Source of the DNA: Myxococcales bacterium
Lineage (GTDB): Bacteria > Myxococcota_A > Polyangia > Polyangiales > Houyiibacteriaceae
Reading direction: 5' to 3'
Length of the DNA: 64,000 nucleotides
NCBI GenBank assembly: GCA_029861865.1
Contig: JAOTYL010000006.1
Coordinates: 124,001 to 188,000, forward strand
Both the position numbers and the translations under genes were made by a program. Below, one piece after another: positions 58,109 through 64,000 of the stretch (position 1 is its first letter; the number at the start of each line of letters is the position of its first letter). The notes below the pieces were generated by a model. It searched no databases and had not been told where the DNA came from. It saw only the letters and a list, made by a program, of their open reading frames with translations.

Positions 58109-60469
58109 ATGAAGAGCCGCTTGGCGCTGTTTCTTGTCTTTGTCGTGTCGGGACCTGGATGCTCGGAGGCCGCCGGGAACTCGGAGTCGCCACCCGGGGA
58201 GGCTGTCCAAGAGGAGGTGCACGCAGAGGCTCGAGTGGAGCTGCCGGTTTCGGCAGCCCCACCGCCCGCCGCCGCAGCCACGGGCACGTCGATCTACATG
58301 GACTTGCTGGCGCTCGCTCATCTCGCCGATGTCTACGATCCGGCCGGTCTATTGATCGACTTCGGAACCGCCTCGCGCCTGAAGTACACCAACGGCAACT
58401 GGAACAGCGGTTGGCAGGGCGAGCTCGAAGAGGGGGGCAGCCCCGTGTCGACGTTTGGAAAAACGGCCCGGCTCTACCTGCCCATAGAAGACACACAGCC
58501 GATGCAACTCCGAATTCGGGCAAAAGCGTACGCCTCCGGGCCGCTGATCACATACCTCAACGGCAAGACGCTCAAGGAAGTGCGTGCATCTCCAAACGAG
58601 GGCTTCGTCGAGCTCGTCGTCCCTCTGCCGAGTAAGAACGTCCAGCCTGGGGAAAACGCGATCCTGTTTCGCGCCACCAAGACCCGTCAGGTTCGCGGCA
58701 AGGCCCGTTCGTTTGCCGTCGATTGGGTACGCCTCGAAGCGGTCGCGCCACAGGGGGAAGCTCCCGTCCCGCCCGTAAGAATCGCCGTTGAGGAGCTCTC
58801 GGTCGGCGGTCTGAGCCGACGTTCCGTTCGCCTTGCACCCCGGGCGCAGGCCGACTGGTTCATCGAGGTGCCGGAGGACGCGTCGTTGGTGTTCGGCACG
58901 GCGGCAACGACCGAGGGCGTAGGCACGCTCGAGATCGCGACGAACACCGACCGAAAGGTCACCCGCCAGGAATTGCCAGTGCGGGGCGTCTGGTCCGATC
59001 ACCGAGTTTCGTTGAGCAGCCTCACCGGCGATGTCGTCCGCGTTCGGTTTCGCAACGCGGGTTCGGCGGAGGTTGCGCTGAGCGACGTCCGAATCACGAA
59101 GAAGTCAGGCCAACCGCTTACGATCGACAAGCCCGCCCGCAACGTCATCGTCCTCCTCATCGACACCCTGAGGGCGAGCAAGCTCTCGATCTACAACCCA
59201 AAGACGCGTGTGAAAACGCCTGCGCTCGATGCGTTTGCAGCGGAGGGGGTCGTCTTCGAGCGGCCTCAATCTCCCGAGAACTGGACCAAACCTTCGGTCG
59301 CCAGCGTGCTGACCTCGCTCCATCCAGCGACGCACAACACCAAGGAAGACGCATCGAAGCTCCCGAAGTCGGCGCTCATGTTGAGTGAGGTTTATCAAAA
59401 GGCCGGCTTCGAGACGGCAAGCTTCATCGCCAACGGATACGTGTCGAACGCGTTCGGGTTCGACCAGGGATGGGACCACTACACAAACTACATTCGAGAG
59501 CGTCGCAACACCAATGCCTCCAACGTATTCGGTGAAGCGGCTTCGTGGATCGAGAAGAACAAGGGCAAGCGCTTCTTCGCATACATCCAGACGATCGATC
59601 CACATGTCCCCTACGACCCACCGGACAAATTCTTGAAGATGTACGACCCCGCGCCATACAAGGGTCAGGTTCAGAATCGCCGGACCCACTTGATGCTCGA
59701 CGAGGCTAAGAAGAACCCGAAGAAATACTCCTTTACCAAGCGCGACAGGGCGCGCATCGAAGCGTTGCACGACGGCGAGATCAGCTATCACGACGAGCAC
59801 TTCGGAAGGTTTCTCGTCAAGCTTCAGGAGCTCGGTCTCGATGACAACACTCTCGTCGTGATCACCTCCGACCACGGTGAGGAGTTTCAGGAGCATGGCT
59901 CATGGGGCCACGGCCATTCGGTCTACCAAGAGCTTCTCAGCGTTCCGCTACTGTTTCGCTGGCCCGGGGTCATTCCAGCGGGCGCGCGGGTCGGGCCTGT
60001 CGTCAGCACGACGGACATCGGGCCCACCGTTCTCGAAGCCACCGGCGTTCCGATCCCCCAAGAGTTCGAAGGCCACAGCTTGATGGGTTTCATTCGAGGC
60101 GATTGGCCGATGGGGCCCTACGTCGCGTTCAGCGATTTCCTCGACCATCGCCGCGTGATCCGCGGCGGCGACTGGAAGCTGATCATCCGCGGCAATCTTT
60201 CGCAGGTGATCTTTGATTTGCAAAATGATCCCTGGGAGCAGAAGGAACTCGATGGTCGCGCCAATCCCATCGCGCAACGCTACCTTCGAACGCTTCACGG
60301 ACAGTTCCTCGGCGCACGAGACCGGGGGAAGTGGCTGGCCGCTACGGCGGGCAGGTCCGCGGCGAAGCGCTTGAGCCAAGAGAAGCAGCCGATGACTCCT
60401 GAGCTCTGCCGACAGCTCGTTGCGCTCGGCTATATCAGCGCGGAATGCGACGAGATGCTCAGCAATTGA
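58109..60469 (+). CDS. Sulfatase-fold (alkaline phosphatase superfamily) protein, Thr-type active site
   Basis: 786 residues from ATG 58109. N-terminal signal with possible lipobox GPGC. Residues about 65-320 are beta-rich, then a sulfatase/LtaS-like catalytic domain (NVIVLLIDTLRAS, SDHGEEFQEHGSWGHGHSVYQELLSVPL). Where sulfatases have Cys/Ser-x-Pro-Ser-Arg, this has TKPSV (Thr393 in NWTKPSVAS), like phosphatidyl- or phosphoethanolamine transferases that use a Thr nucleophile. It probably acts as a phospho-transferase or hydrolase on an extracytoplasmic substrate, not a formylglycine sulfatase. Start excludes an overlap with speA. Confidence 0.75.
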   Translation: MKSRLALFLVFVVSGPGCSEAAGNSESPPGEAVQEEVHAEARVELPVSAAPPPAAAATGTSIYMDLLALAHLADVYDPAGLLIDFGTASRLKYTNGNWNSGWQGELEEGGSPVSTFGKTARLYLPIEDTQPMQLRIRAKAYASGPLITYLNGKTLKEVRASPNEGFVELVVPLPSKNVQPGENAILFRATKTRQVRGKARSFAVDWVRLEAVAPQGEAPVPPVRIAVEELSVGGLSRRSVRLAPRAQADWFIEVPEDASLVFGTAATTEGVGTLEIATNTDRKVTRQELPVRGVWSDHRVSLSSLTGDVVRVRFRNAGSAEVALSDVRITKKSGQPLTIDKPARNVIVLLIDTLRASKLSIYNPKTRVKTPALDAFAAEGVVFERPQSPENWTKPSVASVLTSLHPATHNTKEDASKLPKSALMLSEVYQKAGFETASFIANGYVSNAFGFDQGWDHYTNYIRERRNTNASNVFGEAASWIEKNKGKRFFAYIQTIDPHVPYDPPDKFLKMYDPAPYKGQVQNRRTHLMLDEAKKNPKKYSFTKRDRARIEALHDGEISYHDEHFGRFLVKLQELGLDDNTLVVITSDHGEEFQEHGSWGHGHSVYQELLSVPLLFRWPGVIPAGARVGPVVSTTDIGPTVLEATGVPIPQEFEGHSLMGFIRGDWPMGPYVAFSDFLDHRRVIRGGDWKLIIRGNLSQVIFDLQNDPWEQKELDGRANPIAQRYLRTLHGQFLGARDRGKWLAATAGRSAAKRLSQEKQPMTPELCRQLVALGYISAECDEMLSN

Positions 60470-60472
60470 ACT

Positions 60473-61474
60473 CTAGTTGCGTTGGCGGGGAGTGGCACCG
60501 CCGATCCGCGCCACGAGCGTCGTGAGCAGATACCCGAGTCCAACCAAACCCAGAGCGGTCATGACCTCGCTGAAAGACGGTGCGTAGAACACCGTGGGGT
60601 ATTTGTCGGGTGCGAGCTCGGCGAGCCGCTCCACGGTGAGCACTTCCCCTTTGAACACTTCGCCGACCTCTGGCGCCACGCCTTCTTGGAACGGCCAGAG
60701 ACCGAAGACCGCGCCAACCAACAGCCCCATCAATACGCCGAGGGTCGGTTGTTCATAGCGCTGGAGCACGAGCTTGACGAAGTTGCTGATCACCAGGACT
60801 CCCACCGCGACCCCGATGCCGACAGGCAACACGACGTTCAGGATGGGGTCAGATGCGCTCTCTAGCGCGTTGGCCTTGACGGCCTCTTTGAGGGCGTCGA
60901 TGGCGCTCAGCACGGGCACATACACGCCGAGCACCAGGAGAAGATATCCTCCACTCACCCCCGGGAGGATCATCGCGCTCGCCCCCGCAACCCCCGCGAC
61001 GAACATCAGCAACGCCCCTTCGCGGTGGCCTCCTTCGCCCGAGCCTGCGACCTGCAGCCACGCAAGCGCCGCCATGGCGATGAGACCCACCACCGCGCCC
61101 ACCCAAAATCTACCGGTCGGAGGTCGCGCCATGTCCCACAGGACCGGAACTCCGCCCAAGGTGAGACCGATGAAGAGGCTATACATCGCCCAGCGATGCT
61201 CGACGACGGCCTCCTTGACCGGCCCGGCGCCAACGAGGATTGCCACCGCGGCAGCGCCGCCAACCAACCCCAACACCGCCAACGCGCCCCGTCGAAAGCG
61301 AAGGCTGCTCAGGTCGGCCAGAGCCTCGATGAACCGCGGATAGACCCCGGCTGCGAGCAGCATGGTACCGCCGCTGATACCCGGCACCAGGTTCGCCAGA
61401 CCCATGAGCACGCCGCCCAGAACACATCGAAGGCCCCACTTCGGGCTCATCGTGGCACTCGGTTCTCCGCTCAT
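60473..61474 (-). CDS. DUF368 membrane protein (PopT-type undecaprenyl-phosphate translocase)
   Basis: 333 residues, about nine hydrophobic segments. Signature loops ANLVPGISGGTMLLAAG and AMILPGVSGGYLLLVLG are the paired re-entrant motifs of the DUF368 family, whose members (PopT) return undecaprenyl phosphate across the membrane for cell-wall synthesis. An earlier ATG at 61474 is used. It is convergent with the sulfatase-fold gene and divergent from fxsA. Confidence 0.85.
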   Translation of the reverse strand: MSGEPSATMSPKWGLRCVLGGVLMGLANLVPGISGGTMLLAAGVYPRFIEALADLSSLRFRRGALAVLGLVGGAAAVAILVGAGPVKEAVVEHRWAMYSLFIGLTLGGVPVLWDMARPPTGRFWVGAVVGLIAMAALAWLQVAGSGEGGHREGALLMFVAGVAGASAMILPGVSGGYLLLVLGVYVPVLSAIDALKEAVKANALESASDPILNVVLPVGIGVAVGVLVISNFVKLVLQRYEQPTLGVLMGLLVGAVFGLWPFQEGVAPEVGEVFKGEVLTVERLAELAPDKYPTVFYAPSFSEVMTALGLVGLGYLLTTLVARIGGATPRQRN

Positions 61475-61562
61475 TGCGCGGGTTTACGGCAAATAGGGCC
61501 CCTGTCCAAAGAAAAGGACCCATCCGGTGGCTGGCGGCGCCCCAAGGACTTAGGTTCTGTCG

Positions 61563-62063
61563 GTGGGTCGCCTCTTCCTCTTGTTCACCGTCGTTCCCTT
61601 GGTGGAGCTCTATCTGCTGATCGCGATCGGGCGGGTCCTCGGGCCGGTGACGACCATCGGATTGGTGCTGGTAACGGGTGCGCTCGGTGCCTGGTTTGCA
61701 CGACTCGAGGGGGCGCGGGTGATCCGTCGTTGGCAAGAGGCCCTCGCCCGGCAGGAGCTCCCGAAGGACGGGGTGATCGATGGGCTGCTGATTTTCGTGG
61801 GTGGGCTGATGCTGATCACCCCCGGAATTCTGACCGACATTGCGGGGCTTTCGATGGTCATGCCGCCGACGCGGCGTGTCATCGCCCGATTCGTGCGCGC
61901 CTGGTTTGAGCGCCAAATCGCGGCGGGTCGGGTGCACGTGTATGCCCCGCGCTACGCCTCCTCGCGAAGCCGATCTGGTGACGTCATCGATGTCGAGGGT
62001 GAAGTGATCGAGGTGGTCGAGGTGCGGGAAGCAACCGATGTCCCGCCACAGCTTGAGAAGTAG
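61563..62063 (+). CDS. fxsA: FxsA-family membrane protein
   Basis: 166 residues from GTG 61563. Hydrophobic segments near residues 3-22, 28-45 and 70-92 with the FxsA motif GGLMLITPGILTDIAGL, and an acidic tail with GEVIEVVEV. In E. coli, FxsA overproduction relieves exclusion of phage T7 by the F plasmid; its normal function is unclear. It stands 33 bases before the FKBP gene. Confidence 0.85.
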   Translation: MGRLFLLFTVVPLVELYLLIAIGRVLGPVTTIGLVLVTGALGAWFARLEGARVIRRWQEALARQELPKDGVIDGLLIFVGGLMLITPGILTDIAGLSMVMPPTRRVIARFVRAWFERQIAAGRVHVYAPRYASSRSRSGDVIDVEGEVIEVVEVREATDVPPQLEK

Positions 62064-62096
62064 ACACGTGGCGTCCCGTCGGCTAGGACGCCCTCC

Positions 62097-63044
62097 ATGA
62101 AGTCACTCTGGACCCTCCTGTGCTGCGTGGTGCTCGCCGCCACGCTTACCGCCTGCAAGAGCAGCGCCCCCGCCCCAACCGAGGGCGAGTCCGAAGCCGA
62201 GTCGACTGCCGCGACCGACGAGGCCGCCAAGACCGAAGCCGCGGCCGCGTCGGCCGAGAAACCGGAGGCAAAGCCCGACATCCCCGCACCGCCCGATGTT
62301 GCCGCGCCCCCCAAGGACGCCAAGCGGAGCGAGTCTGGCCTCGCGTGGACGGTCTTGACGAAGGGTGACGGTGACAAGAGCCCCGGGGAGTTCGACATCG
62401 TTACGGTGAACTACACCGGATGGACCACCGAGGGCCGGATGTTCGACAGCTCGGTAAAGCGGGGCAAGCCAGCCGAGTTTCCGCTGAATCGAGTCATCCC
62501 CGGTTGGACCGAGGGGGTGCAAATGATGGTGGCCGGTGAGAAGCGCCGGTTCTGGATCCCCGGCAAGCTCGCCTACGGCGAAGCCCAGGCCAACGACCCT
62601 CATGCGCAGTTCGGCCCGCCGCGTGGCACCCTAGTCTTCGATGTCGAGCTACTCAGCTTCAAGGAAGCTCCCAAGCCTCCCGACGCCCCCAAGGACGTCG
62701 CCAAGATTCCAAAGAATGCCAAGAAGACCGATTCCGGCCTTGCCTCCCGTGTGCTCGAGAAGGGCGATGGCGAGCAGCACCCGACGGCGACCAGCACCGT
62801 GACCGTCAACTACTCGGGCTGGACGACCGACGGCAAGATGTTCGACAGCTCGATCGTTCGGGGCAAACCAGCGACCTTTGGGTTGAATCAGGTGATCCCG
62901 GGCTGGACTGAGGGCCTTCAGCTGATGGTGGTCGGTGAGAAGCGGCGCCTCTGGATCCCGGAGAACTTGGCCTATGCCGGCCGGCCTGGGCGCCCTCAGG
63001 GCATGCTCGTCTTCGACGTCGAGCTGCTCGAGATCAAGAACTGA
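62097..63044 (+). CDS. Tandem FKBP peptidyl-prolyl isomerase lipoprotein
   Basis: 315 residues. Lipobox LTAC (C20), a linker rich in Ala, Glu and Pro to about residue 75, then two FKBP domains (about 80-190 and 205-315). Both have the core VTVNY(T/S)GWTT(E/D)G(R/K)MFDSS and GEKRR(F/L)WIP...LAY, so both may be catalytic. It would assist periplasmic folding of exported proteins at the membrane. It is unusual for an outer-membrane-style lipoprotein to carry two FKBPs. Confidence 0.9.
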   Translation: MKSLWTLLCCVVLAATLTACKSSAPAPTEGESEAESTAATDEAAKTEAAAASAEKPEAKPDIPAPPDVAAPPKDAKRSESGLAWTVLTKGDGDKSPGEFDIVTVNYTGWTTEGRMFDSSVKRGKPAEFPLNRVIPGWTEGVQMMVAGEKRRFWIPGKLAYGEAQANDPHAQFGPPRGTLVFDVELLSFKEAPKPPDAPKDVAKIPKNAKKTDSGLASRVLEKGDGEQHPTATSTVTVNYSGWTTDGKMFDSSIVRGKPATFGLNQVIPGWTEGLQLMVVGEKRRLWIPENLAYAGRPGRPQGMLVFDVELLEIKN

Positions 63045-63114
63045 AGCCGCCTCCCAACGGACGATAGATCCAAAGCTCCCCTCGCGCGTCTACCCGAGGA
63101 GTGAGGAGCAAAGC

Positions 63115-64000
63115 ATGAAGCAAACAATCGCTGTTTTAGGTCTGTGCGCGGCCATGGCTTGGCCGACGACGTCGCGCGCGTTTTGTGGCTTTTACGTGAG
63201 CGGGGCGGATGCGTCGCTCTACAACAACGCGACCATGGTCGTCATGATGCGAGAGGGCACCCGAACGGTGCTCTCGATGCAGAATAACTACCAAGGGCCT
63301 CCGGAAGACTTCGCGATGGTCGTTCCGGTCCCGGTCGTCCTGCAAGAAGAGAACGTGAAGACGCTGCCTCGGCAGATCTTCTCGAGGGTGGACAAGCTCG
63401 CCGCTCCGCGCCTGGTCGAGTATTGGGAGCAAGACCCTTGTCGTCCGATGGTGATGGAGGAGATGGCGGTGCCCAGGTCGGCAAAGGCCCGTCGCAGCAT
63501 GGGGGCCGCTGCCGACAGCGCCGAGGACTACGGCGTCACGATCGAGGCACAGTTCAAGGTCGCCGAGTACGACATCGTCATTTTGAGCGCGAAGGACTCG
63601 GGCGGCCTCGACAAGTGGCTCCGAAAGAACAAATACAACATTCCCAAGGGCGCCAACAAGGTGCTTCGTCCGTACGTCGAGCAGAACACCAAGTTCTTCG
63701 TCGCCAAGGTCGATGCCGAGAAAGTGAAGTTTCAGGATGGGAAGGCCGTGCTGTCTCCGCTTCGGTTTCACTATGATGCGCCGACGTTCACGCTCCCCGT
63801 TCGCCTCGGGCTACTCAATAGCGGCGGCCAGCAAGACCTGATCGTCCACATCCTCGCCAAGGGCCAGCGCTACGAGGTGGCGAACTACAAGAACACTTCT
63901 ATCCCGACCAACATCCGGGTCGACGACAGCGTTCGACAGACCTTCGGGGGCTTTTACAACGCGTTGTTCGAGCGCACGGTCGAAAAGAACCCCGGCGCCG
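63115..64000 (+). CDS. DUF2330 secreted protein, partial
   Basis: The gene starts at ATG 63115 (GAGGAG ribosome site) and runs off the right edge (295 residues seen). Signal peptide ends at SRA-FCGFYV. The FCGFYVSGADASLYNNATMVVMMR start and NYQGPPEDFAMVVPVPVV segment are the DUF2330 signature, common in myxobacterial exported proteins. There is a Cys pair typical of the family. Function unknown. Confidence 0.8.
   Translation, partial: MKQTIAVLGLCAAMAWPTTSRAFCGFYVSGADASLYNNATMVVMMREGTRTVLSMQNNYQGPPEDFAMVVPVPVVLQEENVKTLPRQIFSRVDKLAAPRLVEYWEQDPCRPMVMEEMAVPRSAKARRSMGAAADSAEDYGVTIEAQFKVAEYDIVILSAKDSGGLDKWLRKNKYNIPKGANKVLRPYVEQNTKFFVAKVDAEKVKFQDGKAVLSPLRFHYDAPTFTLPVRLGLLNSGGQQDLIVHILAKGQRYEVANYKNTSIPTNIRVDDSVRQTFGGFYNALFERTVEKNPGA

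Overview
The window is a GC-rich chromosomal segment, packed with genes on both strands, that reads like a myxobacterium or close relative (Myxococcota). The evidence is lineage-typical gene content: MopE-like DCDG motifs in lipoproteins, a matrixin protease with a MYXO-CTERM-like tail, a TatT-DctPQM TRAP transporter, DUF2330 and many secreted lipoproteins. I see no transposase, integrase, phage gene or CRISPR array. The assignment is inference; no 16S gene is present.

Layout. 1-5 kb: start of a purine nucleoside phosphorylase, a MopE-like lipoprotein overlapping a membrane mannosyltransferase-like gene, rplU-rpmA with a HAD 5'-nucleotidase, a histone H1-like protein and tRNA-Ala(GGC). 5-14 kb: a PDZ membrane lipoprotein, ribF, xseB, an OmpA-family porin-like protein, and a secreted metalloprotease pair. 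13.4-17.7 kb: TatT-DctP-DctQ-DctM TRAP transporter, with an unusual acidic repeat tail on DctM. 17.7-22.5 kb: two divergent modules, each with one ExbB/TolQ and two ExbD/TolR genes. 22.5-32.9 kb: a membrane metallopeptidase with TPR-like repeats, lon, a mini-lipoprotein with a conserved partner, a secreted beta-propeller protein, an S55 (SpoIVB-type) peptidase and a degenerate receiver protein.

33-46 kb: fadJ-fadI fatty-acid oxidation operon, moaA, a c-type cytochrome lipoprotein, a 25-bp inverted-repeat element, a DksA/TraR zinc-finger protein, an internally deleted FMN-dependent alpha-hydroxy-acid oxidase pseudogene, a metallothionein, a methyltransferase, a TPR protein and a zinc alcohol dehydrogenase. 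46-64 kb: prs, glycerophosphodiesterase and diacylglycerol-kinase-like genes, a rhodanese lipoprotein, a PA14/glycosidase-like secreted protein, a 1-Cys peroxiredoxin, an acyl-CoA (malonyl-CoA-like) synthetase, speA with a haem-oxygenase-fold partner, a sulfatase-fold lipoprotein, a DUF368 (PopT-type) membrane protein, fxsA, a double-FKBP lipoprotein and a partial DUF2330 protein.

Three kinds of non-coding structure stand out: a degenerate hexanucleotide minisatellite (CAGTGY-like) at four intergenic loci; a 13-bp palindrome (GGGGACAGTCCCC) at three sites, two of them between convergent genes; and a 166-bp element bounded by perfect 25-bp inverted repeats. The window looks mostly like core and lineage-specific chromosome, not a mobile island.
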